Shown here: positions 7,783-14,999 of the stretch, one piece after another | How positions within the stretch are numbered: the stretch's first letter is position 1 | Layout of the letters: every line of letters starts with the position of its first letter | From: Aggregatilineales bacterium | Lineage (GTDB): Bacteria > Chloroflexota > Anaerolineae > Aggregatilineales > Ch27 | Direction: 5' to 3' | DNA length: 35,744 nt | Assembly: GCA_029976005.1 (NCBI GenBank) | Contig: JARKOQ010000168.1 | Span: 1 to 35,744, forward strand | Position numbers and translations under genes: made by a program | The notes under the pieces: generated by a model | Told to the model about the DNA's origin: nothing | Seen by the model: the letters and a program-made list of their open reading frames with translations, nothing else | The model's database searches: none

Positions 7783-8913
7783 ATGCCTGAAGAACGCCTG
7801 CAAAAACTCATGGCCCAGGCCGGAATCGCCTCGCGCCGGGCGGCGGAGGAGATGATCCGCCAGGGCCGGGTCACGATCAACGGCCGGACGGCCGCCATCG
7901 GCGAAAAAGCCGACCTCAGCCGCGACCAGGTGCGAATCGATGGCGAGCTGCTCAAGCCCGCCGCCGGGGGCAAGCTGGTCTACATCATGCTCAACAAGCC
8001 GGTGGGCGTGGTCAGCGCGGCCAGCGCCCAGCGCCAGGAAAAGCGCCGCACCGTGCGCGATCTCGTGTCGGTCGACGAGCGGGTTTACCCGGTCGGGCGG
8101 CTGGACGCGGACAGCGAGGGCCTGATCCTGCTGACCAACGACGGCGAGCTGACCAACCGGCTCACCCATCCCCGCTACGGCCACGCCAAGACCTACCGCG
8201 TCCTGGTGCAGGGCCTGCCGACCGACTTCCAGTTGGAGCTGTGGGCCACTGGCGTCATGCTGGACGACGGCCCGACCTCGCCGTGCGACATCACGGTCGA
8301 GCAGCACGAAAACAACATGACCTGGCTGGAAATCAAGATGCAGGAAGGCCGCAAGCGCCAGATCCGGCGCACGGCTGGCGCGGTCGGCCTGCGCGTGGAG
8401 CGCCTGGTGCGCGTCCGGATCGGGCCGCTGCGCCTGGGCAACCTCAAGCCCGGCGAGTGGCGCTTCCTGACAGATGAGGAAGTCCGCGCACTCAAGGCCA
8501 GCCGTCCCGGCCAGCCAACCCCGCGCCGGCATCCCATCGGCCCGTCTGGCCTGCGCCGCCCAGGTTCGCGCGCGGCATCCCGCCCGGCCCGCGAGCCGGG
8601 CGACTCCGAACGGCCCGCCGGCCAGACCCGGCCGGACAAACCCGGCCGGGCGCGTCCGGGCAGTCCCAGGCCGGGCGGGTCGAAGCCGGGGGGGAGCGGG
8701 CGGCGCTCCGGTGAAGGCGAGCGTTCGGGTGGCTCAAAACCGGGCGGCGAGAACCGGCCGGGCGGCTCCAAACCGGGCGGCAAAACCCGCCCCGGCGGCC
8801 GGAGCCAATCGGGCGGCGAGAATCGATCGGGGGGACGCGGCCGGCCGGGCGGCTCCAAGCCCGGCGGCTCCAGATCGGGAGGCAATCGCTCAGGAGGTAA
8901 GAAGCGGCCATGA
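7783..8913 (+). CDS. Pseudouridine synthase, RsuA/RluB family, with long basic tail
   Basis: This enzyme isomerises uridine to pseudouridine in rRNA (16S or 23S). An N-terminal S4 RNA-binding domain (residues 1-62, RLQKLMAQAGIASRRAAEEMI) precedes the catalytic domain. The catalytic motif VGRLDADSEGLILLTNDGEL contains the nucleophile Asp108, followed by HPRYGHAKTYRVLVQG and the family motif EGRKRQIRR. The enzyme core ends near residue 245. Residues about 250-376 form an unusual Arg/Gly/Pro/Ser-rich tail with repeated GGSKPGG and GGENR-type units, probably disordered and RNA-binding. RluB proteins can have basic C-terminal tails, so RluB is slightly favoured over RsuA, but the target rRNA position cannot be read. 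The ATGA overlap with the acyltransferase gene suggests co-translation. Confidence 0.9.
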   Translation: MPEERLQKLMAQAGIASRRAAEEMIRQGRVTINGRTAAIGEKADLSRDQVRIDGELLKPAAGGKLVYIMLNKPVGVVSAASAQRQEKRRTVRDLVSVDERVYPVGRLDADSEGLILLTNDGELTNRLTHPRYGHAKTYRVLVQGLPTDFQLELWATGVMLDDGPTSPCDITVEQHENNMTWLEIKMQEGRKRQIRRTAGAVGLRVERLVRVRIGPLRLGNLKPGEWRFLTDEEVRALKASRPGQPTPRRHPIGPSGLRRPGSRAASRPAREPGDSERPAGQTRPDKPGRARPGSPRPGGSKPGGSGRRSGEGERSGGSKPGGENRPGGSKPGGKTRPGGRSQSGGENRSGGRGRPGGSKPGGSRSGGNRSGGKKRP

Positions 8914-9641
8914 GTCAACCGGCCGAGAGTTGGGTCGTCCGCCAGCGGGAGACGTTTCAGGGGCGGCGGCATTTCATGCGCGACATCCTGTTCGACAAGG
9001 TCGCCTGCACGCTGTTGTGGAAGCTGACCGTCACCGGACTGGAGCACATCCCGGCCAGCGGGCCGGCCATTCTGATGATGAACCACGTCACGGCCGTCGA
9101 TCCGTTCGCGGCCCTGGGGTCGGCCCGGCCGCGCTTCGCCGTGCCGATGAGCAAGATCGAGAACTTCTGGAACCCGTTCGTGGGGATTCTGGTCCGCTCC
9201 TGGGGAGCCTACCCGGTGCGGCGCGGGGAGGTCGACCGCGAGGCCCTGCGCACGACGCTCCTGCTGCTGGAGGCGGGCGAACTGACCCTGATCGCCCCGG
9301 AGGGCACGCGCAGCCCGGCCCTGATCCGGCCCAAGGATGGGCTGGCTTACCTGGCGACGCGGGCCAACCCCGCCCCGGTGATCGTGCCGACCGCCGTCTA
9401 CAACCTGGAAACGTGGCTGCGCGACCTGGTCACGCCCTGGCGGCGCACTCACGCCTGCGTCAGCTATGGGCGCGGCTTCCGGCTGCATGCCGAGGGCGAG
9501 GGGCGGCGCATCTCGCGGGAGACGCTCTCCGCCATGACCGACGAGATGATGTACCAGCTCGCCGCGCTCCTGCCGGAGCACAACCGGGGCGTTTACAGCG
9601 ACCTGGACAAGGCCACCACCCGCTACCTGGAGTTCGTGTAG
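8910..9641 (+). CDS. 1-acyl-sn-glycerol-3-phosphate acyltransferase-like protein (PlsC family)
   Basis: A 243-residue member of the LPLAT/PlsC superfamily, which acylates lysophosphatidic acid or related lipids at the inner membrane face. The catalytic HX4D motif is present as MNHVTAVDP (His59, Asp64), and the acyl-acceptor phosphate motif as APEGTRSP (about 130-137). A basic, hydrophobic N-terminus with a segment such as DKVACTLLWKLTV could associate with the membrane. AGGAGG at 8892-8897 lies inside the tail of the upstream gene and serves this ATG, which overlaps the preceding TGA. The exact acyl acceptor is not predictable, and another acyltransferase of the same superfamily is possible. 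Confidence 0.88.
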   Translation: MSQPAESWVVRQRETFQGRRHFMRDILFDKVACTLLWKLTVTGLEHIPASGPAILMMNHVTAVDPFAALGSARPRFAVPMSKIENFWNPFVGILVRSWGAYPVRRGEVDREALRTTLLLLEAGELTLIAPEGTRSPALIRPKDGLAYLATRANPAPVIVPTAVYNLETWLRDLVTPWRRTHACVSYGRGFRLHAEGEGRRISRETLSAMTDEMMYQLAALLPEHNRGVYSDLDKATTRYLEFV

Positions 9642-9668
9642 GCCGGGGGCAGTCGGGGACGGCCGCTA

Positions 9669-10012
9669 TCAGCGCGGGCTGGCGATCACGGTTCCCAGGA
9701 AATCGTCCAGGCTTTCCCGCGAGAAGTGCGGGCCGTGGTTTCGCGCCTCAAACTGGCAATTGGGGAGCAGGCGCGCGGTCATCTCCGCCGTGACAAAGGG
9801 AACCCGATCGTCTTCCCGGCTGTGCCGCATCGCCACCGGCTGGCTCACATCGGCCGGCCTGAAACCCCACGCATTGCACCTCAGCTTGAAGTCCTGGGCG
9901 ATACCAGGCTGGCGATCAGGCCGTGCTGGACGAGAACCGGATGGCCCGCGCGCTCGCCGCAGTCCGTGAAGGCCAGCCGTTCGCCGTTGCTGTAGCGGAT
10001 GGTCTGGATCAT
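9669..10012 (-). pseudogene. Alpha/beta hydrolase remnant with internal deletion and frameshift
   Basis: From the ATG at 10012 the frame reads MIQTIRYSNGERLAFTDCGE followed by RAGHPVLVQHGLIAS, a typical alpha/beta-hydrolase start with the oxyanion HG motif. Within about 35 residues the frame fails. In another minus-strand frame the C-terminal third of such an enzyme follows: GIAQDFKLRCNAWGF, then SQPVAMRHSREDDRVPF (acid residue region) and HGPHFSRESLDDF (catalytic His region), ending at 9669. The central part, including the nucleophile elbow and lid (roughly 150 residues in a normal 260-280-residue enzyme), is missing. The junction is near 9895-9910. The remnant lies 29 nt downstream of the ABC permease gene on the same strand. 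This could be genuine decay or, less likely, an assembly collapse. Confidence 0.75.
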
Positions 10013-10041
10013 CGGCCGTGTCCGCTCCGCCCCCGGCGCGC

Positions 10042-10812
10042 TCAGCTTCGGCCGCGCCTTTGCCAGGAGAGCAGCCAGCGCTCCAGCAGGGCAACGAGGC
10101 CGTACAGGGCCAGGGCCAGGGCGGCCAGGGCCAGCACGGCGGCGATCATCAGGGCGGTATCGAACACCCCGCGCGACGAGTTGACCAGGAAGCCCAGCCC
10201 GGCCTTGGCGCTGACGAACTCGCCCACCACCGCGCCGATCACCGACAGGGTAGCGCTGACCTTCAGCCCGGCCAGCAGGACGGGCAGCGCGGCGGGCGCT
10301 TCCAGGTAGCGCAGGGTTTGCCAGCGCGAGGCTTCCAGCGAGCGCATCAGGTCGCGCAGTTCCGGCGCGACTCCGCGCACCCCGACGATGGTATTGACCA
10401 GCATCGGGAAGAACACGATCAGGGCGCAGATGATCACCTTGCTGGTCAGGTCCGGCCCGAACCAGATCACCAGCAGCGGTGCGATCGCCACGATGGGCAC
10501 GGCCTGAAGCGCGACCAGGTAGGGGGTCAGCAGGCGTTCCAGGGTCGGGCTGCGCGCGATCAGGTAGCCGAGCGCCAGCGCCGCCGACGCGCCCACCAGC
10601 AGGCCGAGCAGCACCGCCTGGAGCGTGGTCAGGGTATGCGTCCACAGCGTGCCGTTGGCGACGATCGCCGCCAGTTTGGCGGCCACGTCCCCCGGCGAGG
10701 GCAGCAGGAAGGGCGGGTACAGTCCGGCCCGGTAGACCAGCTCCCAGACGGCGATCAGGCCGAGTCCAACCAGGGGAGTCAGGAGCAGACGGGAAAAGCG
10801 GTGATGAGTCAT
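10042..10812 (-). CDS. ABC transporter permease, SsuC/TauC/RibX-like
   Basis: A 256-residue inner-membrane permease of the binding-protein-dependent (BPD_transp_1) type with about six helices. The cytoplasmic EAA loop that docks to the ATPase is visible as EAPAALPVLLAGLKVSATLSV with GAVVGEF. The N-terminus contains the PFLLPSPGDVAAKLA segment typical of nitrate/sulfonate/taurine and riboflavin-precursor type permeases. Substrate cannot be read: sulfonates, a thiamine precursor or riboflavin are all possible. The ATPase and substrate-binding protein are not in the window, so the gene is an orphan here. A decayed hydrolase lies 29 nt downstream, and a short-word repeat abuts the start codon. 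That repeat supplies no obvious ribosome binding site, so expression may be weak. Confidence 0.87.
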   Translation of the reverse strand: MTHHRFSRLLLTPLVGLGLIAVWELVYRAGLYPPFLLPSPGDVAAKLAAIVANGTLWTHTLTTLQAVLLGLLVGASAALALGYLIARSPTLERLLTPYLVALQAVPIVAIAPLLVIWFGPDLTSKVIICALIVFFPMLVNTIVGVRGVAPELRDLMRSLEASRWQTLRYLEAPAALPVLLAGLKVSATLSVIGAVVGEFVSAKAGLGFLVNSSRGVFDTALMIAAVLALAALALALYGLVALLERWLLSWQRRGRS

Positions 10813-10860
10813 CAGTTCACAGTCGACAGTTCACAGTCAATATAGGTAGCAGTCGGCAAT
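10812..10860. repeat. CAGTYGACAGT-type word repeat (copy 1)
   Basis: Degenerate repetition of words such as CAGTTCACAGTCGACAG abutting the permease start codon at 10812. The same word family occurs after the RND terminator at 35599-35630. No coding potential. Confidence 0.55.
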
Positions 10861-10899
10861 TAGCGAAAACAACCGGCAGCCCATTGGGGTATCAGACTC

Positions 10900-10933
10900 G
10901 TTTTCTCTTGCCTCTTTGCCTCTTGTCTCTCTA
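10900..10933 (-). repeat. AGAGGCMAGAG word repeat supplying a stop codon (copy 1)
   Basis: Read on the minus strand, the histidine phosphatase gene ends in TAG, and the repeat TAGAGAGACAAGAGGCAA begins with that same TAG. Related copies with the same relationship to a stop codon lie at 12921-12949, 16027-16050 and 16801-16859. Confidence 0.65.
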
Positions 10934-11614
10934 TTGCCCGCCCGGCGTGCGGCCTTTCCAGGTGTAGCCCAGCAGCGAGCCGTCCGGCTCCGCCAGGTGG
11001 TAACACAGGTTGAGGCCGTGCAGCCGCCAGATTTCCTGGCGGTGCTTCTCCGGCTTGTATTCCAGGTGGGTGAGGCTGGTGTTGTGCAGCCAGGCGTCCA
11101 GGCTGCGCCAGTGGCCGACGTTGAAGGCCACGTCCACCGCCGCGTTGATCACCCCGCCGTGAGCCACGACCAGCACGGTGTCTTCCTGGGCGGGGTGGCG
11201 CTCGGCGATGTCGTACAGGGCGCGCCCGACGCGGGTCAGGAAGTCGCCCCAGGTTTCGCCCCCGTCGCACACCGGGGCGAAGGGTCGCTCGCTGGCCCAG
11301 TATTCGGCGTATTCCGGCGCGTGCTGGGTCACGTCCAGCGGGCTGCCATCCGGCCAGGCGTTGCCGATCTCGCGCAGGCGGTCATCGCGCGTGAAGGCCA
11401 TGCCGAGCGCGTCCGCGATGGCGGTGGCGGTCTCTACCGCGCGGCGCATCGAGCTGGTGTAGATCGCGTCCGGGGCGACATGGCCGGCCAGCCAGGCGGC
11501 CACCCGTGCGGCCTGGGCCTGGCCCAGCGGGGTCAGCGCGGTGTCGATGTAGCCGCCGTCCCAGTCGGGGAGGTTGATGTAACTCTGGCCGTGCCGGATC
11601 AGAATCAAATGCAT
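10931..11614 (-). CDS. Histidine phosphatase family protein (phosphoglycerate-mutase-like)
   Basis: A 227-residue cytoplasmic phosphatase of branch 1 of the histidine phosphatase superfamily. The N-terminal MHLILIRHGQS motif carries the phospho-acceptor His8. TALTPLGQAQA, YTSSMRRAVETA and LREIGNAWPDG are the usual following segments, and LVVAHGGVINA holds the second catalytic histidine. Substrate is not predictable; cobalamin-pathway phosphatases, sugar-phosphate phosphatases and phosphoglycerate mutases share this fold. It stands alone, with a promoter at 11649-11677. Its TAG stop is part of a short-word repeat. Confidence 0.92.
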   Translation of the reverse strand: MHLILIRHGQSYINLPDWDGGYIDTALTPLGQAQAARVAAWLAGHVAPDAIYTSSMRRAVETATAIADALGMAFTRDDRLREIGNAWPDGSPLDVTQHAPEYAEYWASERPFAPVCDGGETWGDFLTRVGRALYDIAERHPAQEDTVLVVAHGGVINAAVDVAFNVGHWRSLDAWLHNTSLTHLEYKPEKHRQEIWRLHGLNLCYHLAEPDGSLLGYTWKGRTPGGQ

Positions 11615-11648
11615 GGGGGTCTCATTTCCAGGGAATCACGATGGCCCG

Positions 11649-11677
11649 ATCTTAACCAGCCCATCCGGCGGGTGCAA
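11649..11677 (-). promoter_or_regulatory. Candidate promoter of the histidine phosphatase gene
   Basis: On the minus strand, TTGCAC (11677-11672) and TAAGAT (11654-11649) are 17 bp apart. The -10 ends 34 nt before the ATG at 11614. The -10 matches four of six positions. Confidence 0.4.
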
Positions 11678-11686
11678 TGGAAAGCA

Positions 11687-11748
11687 GCGGTCAGCGAACG
11701 ACAAAGGCAAAGCGAACCGCCAAGTCGCCAAGGACGCCAAGGAAAAAC
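11687..11748 (+). repeat. CGCCAAGG word repeat, copy 1 (three units)
   Basis: A leader GCGGTCAGCGAACGACAAAG followed by GCAAAGCGAACCGCC and three 9-bp steps of the CGCCAAGGA word, then GGAAAAAC. The copy at 11891-11943 is almost identical but has one 9-bp unit fewer. Other family members lie at 14021-14046 (reverse), 15896-15950 and 17812-17870. Confidence 0.75.
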
Positions 11749-11826
11749 GCGAAGAAAGGCAAAACATAGAAAGACGCTACCGTAGAAAGCACGAAAAATG
11801 TCGAGGAGGACTATAAGAACCTGATT

Positions 11827-11860
11827 TCCTCTCTGCGCTCTTTGCGTCCTCTGCGGTGAA
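11827..11860 (-). repeat. CGCAGAGG word repeat, reverse orientation
   Basis: Read on the minus strand it is TTCACCGCAGAGGACGCAAA followed by GAGCGCAGAGAGGA, a 9-10-bp periodic word repeat. A plus-strand relative is at 13929-13961. Confidence 0.6.
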
Positions 11861-11890
11861 ATGCTTTTTCGGTTTGATGCGTTTGCCCTG

Positions 11891-11943
11891 GCGGTCAGCG
11901 AATGACAAAGGCAAAGCGAACCGCCAGGACGCCAAGGAAAAAC
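11891..11943 (+). repeat. CGCCAAGG word repeat, copy 2 (two units)
   Basis: Same leader and core as 11687-11748, with the leader differing by one base (GAATGAC for GAACGAC) and one 9-bp unit fewer. The pair forms a direct repeat offset by 204 bp. Confidence 0.75.
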
Positions 11944-11976
11944 CCGGAGAAAAACCAACGACCGCTTCGGTCTCTG

Positions 11977-12010
11977 TTTTTCGCTTGACGCCTGGACGCT
12001 TAGACGCCTG
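11977..12010 (-). repeat. GCGTCCAGGCG word repeat at the methyltransferase stop
   Basis: On the minus strand the methyltransferase ends GTC TAA, and the repeat continues directly as GCGTCCAGGCGTCAAGCG then AAAAAC. TAAGCG fits the repeat word (compare TAGGCG in the copy at 12890-12922), so the repeat again supplies the stop. Relatives: 12890-12922, 13891-13920, 16686-16727, 19389-19427. Confidence 0.6.
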
Positions 12011-12767
12011 CCGCTGCCCCTCCGCGCCGGGCGCGCAGGCACAGAAAGACCGGCTCCCGCATCAATTCCGCGTAATCCCTGGGATCGGCCTGGGCGAACT
12101 CCTCGGTCGGCAGCGGCTCCAGCAGGCGCTCCAGGATGAAGCCCGCCGCCAGCAGCGGGTTGAGCGTGGCCGCCAGCGGGCGGCGGTAGCGCGCCACCGT
12201 GACGAACGGCTCCCCGAAGCCGCGCCACACTTCGGCCACCCGTTCGGTCTCGAAATAGCGCGCGGTGGTCTGGTGATACAAGTAGTCGCCCATCGGATGC
12301 CCGGCCGAAAAGACGAACACCCCGCCCGGCCGCAGCACGCGGTGGAACTCCGCGAAGACCGCCTCCCAGGTCGCCAGATAATCCAGAACCAGCGGGCAGA
12401 TCACGAGGTCAAAGGCCGCGCTGTCCAGGAAATCCAACGGCCGGTTAAGGTCGTGCTGATGGAGCGTCACCCGGCCGGGGAAGCGCTCCCCCAGGCGCTG
12501 CGCCGCCAGCGCGACCATGCGCGGGCTGAGGTCCAGCCCGGTGACGTGGGCCGCGCCGTGCTGGAGCAGCCAATCGGCATACGCGCCGGGGCCGCACCCG
12601 GCGTCCAGGACGCGCAGCCCGGCCACGTCCGGCAGCAGGGAGAGCGTCGCCGGACGCTCGTAGCAGGCGTTGTGCGGCTTGGTATCGACGCGGGCGGCGT
12701 AGCGTTCCGCGAGCGCCTCGTAGGCTTCCAGGGCGATCGGGGTGCTATCGGGATCGGGCGTGAGCAT
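12000..12767 (-). CDS. Class I SAM-dependent methyltransferase
   Basis: A 255-residue Rossmann-fold methyltransferase of the Methyltransf_11/25 type. Motif I, LRVLDAGCGPGAYADWLL (about 51-68), binds S-adenosylmethionine. VTGLDLSPRMVALAAQRL is motif II with the ribose-binding acidic residue, and FDLVICPLVLDYLATW is motif IV. A post-motif segment reads VLRPGGVFVFSAGHP. The substrate cannot be inferred; small molecules are most common for such stand-alone enzymes. AAGGAGG lies about five nt before the ATG and fixes the start. The gene appears monocistronic. Its stop codon merges with a short-word repeat at 11977-12010. Confidence 0.9.
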   Translation of the reverse strand: MLTPDPDSTPIALEAYEALAERYAARVDTKPHNACYERPATLSLLPDVAGLRVLDAGCGPGAYADWLLQHGAAHVTGLDLSPRMVALAAQRLGERFPGRVTLHQHDLNRPLDFLDSAAFDLVICPLVLDYLATWEAVFAEFHRVLRPGGVFVFSAGHPMGDYLYHQTTARYFETERVAEVWRGFGEPFVTVARYRRPLAATLNPLLAAGFILERLLEPLPTEEFAQADPRDYAELMREPVFLCLRARRGGAAAGV

Positions 12768-12889
12768 GGCTCCTCCTTGAAAAGAGGCGGTCAGCCATCA
12801 GCGGTCAGAAAACAGCCGATGGGGCCGGGAATGCGCGGCAGGGGATGGTGGGGCGGTGCGACGCCTGGCATCGACGCGAACCGCCCCAC

Positions 12890-12949
12890 AAAAACGCCTG
12901 GACGCCTGGCGCCTAGACGCTTTCTCTGGCCTCTGGTCTCTGGCCTCTA
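12890..12949 (-). repeat. Composite word repeat (GCGTCTAGGCG block plus AGAGGCCAGAG block)
   Basis: Two word families are joined. Read on the minus strand, the LLM gene ends in TAG, which begins TAGAGGCCAGAGACCAGAGG (12949 leftward). This is followed by GCGTCTAGGCGCCAGGCG and another GCGTCC-type word. It lies directly downstream of the LLM oxidoreductase. The rest of the 12768-12946 gap holds GCGGTCAG-type words (12787-12813) and no gene. Confidence 0.65.
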
Positions 12950-13768
12950 TCCTTTCGGCGGCCCCTGGCGGATGCGGCGCAGCACGGCGGGCTGATCGTC
13001 CATCGCGTCCCACATGGCTTCCAGCCACCAGGTCGCCCCGGCCTCGATCCAGGGCCGGACTTTGGCCGCCGCCGCGCCGGGATCGTCGCCGGGCGTGAGG
13101 CCCTCGACCACGACATCGAAGGGCGCGTCAGACTTGCGGTGATCGGCGATGTAGGCCCGCGCCGCGCGCAGGTCGTCCGGGGTGAATTCCACGAACTTGC
13201 CCTCGGCGTCCATTTTGGCCGGCAGCAGGCCGTCCCAGCGCAGGGCGCGCCGCATGGACTTCGGGCGCGGCCAGGCCCCGACCACCCAGATCGGGATGCG
13301 TGGCTGCTGGACGGGCGGGGGCGGCGGGAAGTGATCGCAGGGCTGGATGTGGTAGTGCTTGCCCTCGAAGCTGAACGGCTGGCCCTGCCATAGCCCGGTG
13401 AGGATCGCCAGCCCTTCGTCCAGCAGTTCGGCGCGAGTCTTGCGGTCGGTCACTTCCCCGAAGGCCGCGAAGCCGGTCTCCGGCGCGCCCAGCCCGACCG
13501 CCAGGATCACCCGCCCACCGGACAGGTTGTCCAGCGTCGCGGTTTCGCTGGCCAGCTTCCAGGGCCGCATGCGCGAGACGGGCGTGATCATGGTGCCGAG
13601 CCTGATCCGTTCGGTGCGCATGGCGGCGGCGGTCAGGCAGATCCAGGCGTCGACGCCCCAGACCGGCTCCCACACGAAAAAGCCATCCCAACCGGCCTGC
13701 TCCGCCTCGAAGGCGAAATCGGCGGCGGTGCGAGCGTCTCCCCTGGGCAGCACAAACCCGTAGTTCAT
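12947..13768 (-). CDS. LLM class flavin-dependent oxidoreductase
   Basis: A 273-residue TIM-barrel enzyme of the bacterial luciferase-like superfamily, which uses FMN or coenzyme F420. The N-terminus MNYGFVLPRGDARTAADFAF and the segments GWDGFFVWEP, RIRLGTMITPVSRMRPWKLA and LDNLSGGRVILAVGLGA are characteristic. GKHYHIQP and PIWVVGAWPRPKSMRRALRW also fit, the latter being the phosphate-binding region of the barrel. The length is at the short end for the family. Cofactor and substrate are unknown. AAGGAGT lies eight nt before the ATG. The stop is provided by a word repeat. Confidence 0.9.
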   Translation of the reverse strand: MNYGFVLPRGDARTAADFAFEAEQAGWDGFFVWEPVWGVDAWICLTAAAMRTERIRLGTMITPVSRMRPWKLASETATLDNLSGGRVILAVGLGAPETGFAAFGEVTDRKTRAELLDEGLAILTGLWQGQPFSFEGKHYHIQPCDHFPPPPPVQQPRIPIWVVGAWPRPKSMRRALRWDGLLPAKMDAEGKFVEFTPDDLRAARAYIADHRKSDAPFDVVVEGLTPGDDPGAAAAKVRPWIEAGATWWLEAMWDAMDDQPAVLRRIRQGPPKG

Positions 13769-14060
13769 CGGCCACTCCTTATTCGATTGGACGGACGAGC
13801 GACGGAAGAGTCCCCGTGCCCGGCGGAGACGGGCGGCGGGCGTGCGTGGCGGCGATCGCCCCGGCGGCGATCAGGCAGAACGGGTATTCTAGCGACAAAG
13901 CGGCGAAGCGACAAGCGGAAAGACAATCTCACCGCGGAGGTCGCGGAGAACGCAGAGGAAACACTGGAGAAAAACAAGCCCCGGTGTACGCTCTTGGCCG
14001 TCGTTCAGTCCTTCCTCCCGGTTTTCCCTTGGCGTTTTGGCGGTTCATCTGGCCTTTCCC
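13769..14060. other. Gene-free region with short-word repeats
   Basis: The gap between the divergent LLM and MerR genes shows no convincing gene. It contains GCGACAAAGCGGCGAAGCG-type words (13891-13920), a CGCAGAGG-type repeat in plus orientation (13929-13961) and a CGCCAAGG-type repeat in reverse orientation (14021-14046). The last two form an oppositely oriented pair. The repeats end about 15 bp before the MerR-type promoter at 14061. Confidence 0.65.
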
Positions 14061-14091
14061 TTGACCCTGACGTTACGTGATGGTTTATCAT
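14061..14091 (+). promoter_or_regulatory. MerR-type promoter/operator with 19-bp spacer
   Basis: TTGACC (14061-14066) and TATCAT (14086-14091) are separated by 19 bp, the over-long spacing that MerR-family activators correct by untwisting DNA. Centred in the spacer is a dyad: ACCCTGACGT (14064-14073), one central T, and ACGTGATGGT (14075-14084). Eight of ten positions are symmetric. The predicted transcript starts about 20 nt before the ATG of the MerR/TipAS gene, which points to autoregulation, as known for tipA-type regulators. Confidence 0.8.
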
Positions 14092-14117
14092 GGCGGTCGA
14101 GACGAGGAGCGTGGGGG

Positions 14118-14867
14118 ATGGTCTACACCGTCAAGCAACTGGCCGACCTGGCCGGGGTCAGCATCCGGACCCTGCATTACTACGACGAAATCGGGCTGCT
14201 CAAGCCGTCCTACGTGGGCGAGAACAGCTACCGCTACTACGAGGACGCCCTGGCGCTGCGGCTCCAGCAAATCCTGCTCTTTCGGGAGCTGGGCTTCAGC
14301 CTGGACGATATCCGGGCCATCCTCGACCGGCCGGGCTTCGACCTGCTGGCCGCCCTGCGCGCCCACCGCCGGGCGCTGGAAGACCGGATCGGGCGGCTGC
14401 AAGACCTGATCGCTACCGTCGATCGCACGATTCAGTTCGTGAACGGGGAGCAAGACATGAGCCACAAGCAGCTATTCAGCGGGTTCAGCGAAGAGGAAGA
14501 GAAACGGTATACCCAGGAGGCCCGCGCGCAGTGGGGCGCGGAGACGGTCGACGCCTCCACCCGGCTGTGGAACGGCTACACCCAGCAGCAGAAGGCGCAC
14601 ATCCTGGCCGAGGGCGGCGCGATCTACGCCGGCCTGGCCGCGCTGATCGGCCAGCCGCCGGACAGCCCGGCCGTCCAGGCCGCGATCGCGCGCTGGCACC
14701 AGCACCTGCGCTACTTCTACGAGCCGACGGTCGAGATGCTGCGCGGCCTGGGCCAGCTCTACGTCGACCACCCGGACTTCAAGCGCAACATCGGCCAGTT
14801 CCACCCCGACCTGCCCGCGTTCATGCGCGCCGCGATCGAGGTCTACTGCGACGGCCTGGAAGAATAG
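14118..14867 (+). CDS. MerR family regulator with TipAS effector domain
   Basis: A 249-residue transcription factor. The N-terminal winged-helix MerR domain (about 1-70) starts MVYTVKQLADLAGVSIRTLH and includes YYDEIGLLKPSYVGENSYRYY. It is followed by a dimerisation coiled coil (about 75-105) and a TipAS-type domain (about 110-245) containing FSGFSEEEEKRYTQEA, RLWNGYTQQQKAHILAE and HPDFKRNIGQFHPDLPAFM. In tipA-type regulators this domain captures thiopeptides and other drugs and triggers promoter activation; the ligand here is unknown. The frame is open to 14037, but the start at 14118 is preferred: it lies directly after GAGGAG (14104-14109) and downstream of the predicted transcription start. 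No separate resistance gene is adjacent, so self-induced drug sequestration is a plausible role. Confidence 0.92.
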   Translation: MVYTVKQLADLAGVSIRTLHYYDEIGLLKPSYVGENSYRYYEDALALRLQQILLFRELGFSLDDIRAILDRPGFDLLAALRAHRRALEDRIGRLQDLIATVDRTIQFVNGEQDMSHKQLFSGFSEEEEKRYTQEARAQWGAETVDASTRLWNGYTQQQKAHILAEGGAIYAGLAALIGQPPDSPAVQAAIARWHQHLRYFYEPTVEMLRGLGQLYVDHPDFKRNIGQFHPDLPAFMRAAIEVYCDGLEE

Positions 14868-14869
14868 GG

Positions 14870-14959
14870 CACGGATAACACGGATGAAGCACGGATCATC
14901 ACGGATCGAAAACAGGATTGAAAAATCGTGTTTATCCGTGAAATCCGTGTTGAACTGAA
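14870..14959. repeat. Foldback repeat, CACGGAT family (copy 2)
   Basis: Four CACGGAT words in plus orientation (from 14870) are followed by two ATCCGTG words, giving a foldback, and a GTTGAACTGAA tail like that of 7580-7681. It begins two nt after the MerR stop codon. Confidence 0.75.
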
Positions 14960-14999
14960 TCAACTCAAACGGCTGGCTTTCACTCGCGCCCTACCGCTT

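Larger units (their letters stand above)
11615..11999. other. 385-bp gene-free region packed with short-word repeats
   Basis: This gap between the divergently read ends of two minus-strand genes has no plausible gene. It contains the phosphatase promoter, two near-identical CGCCAAGG-type repeats (11687-11748 and 11891-11943), a CGCAGAGG-type repeat in reverse orientation (11827-11860) and a GCGTCCAGGCG-type repeat (11977-12010) that runs into the methyltransferase stop codon. Short open frames here are translations of the repeats. Confidence 0.7.

Noticed and set aside
11687..11943. Repeated CGCCAAGG words suggesting a CRISPR or integration array
   Set aside because: The word period is 9 bp, there are no spacers of constant size and no cas genes. 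It is a degenerate word repeat.
11600..14080. Short open frames in the repeat-rich gaps (for example 11613-11816 and 13787-14080)
   Set aside because: They are translations of word repeats with periods divisible by three and have no conserved features.
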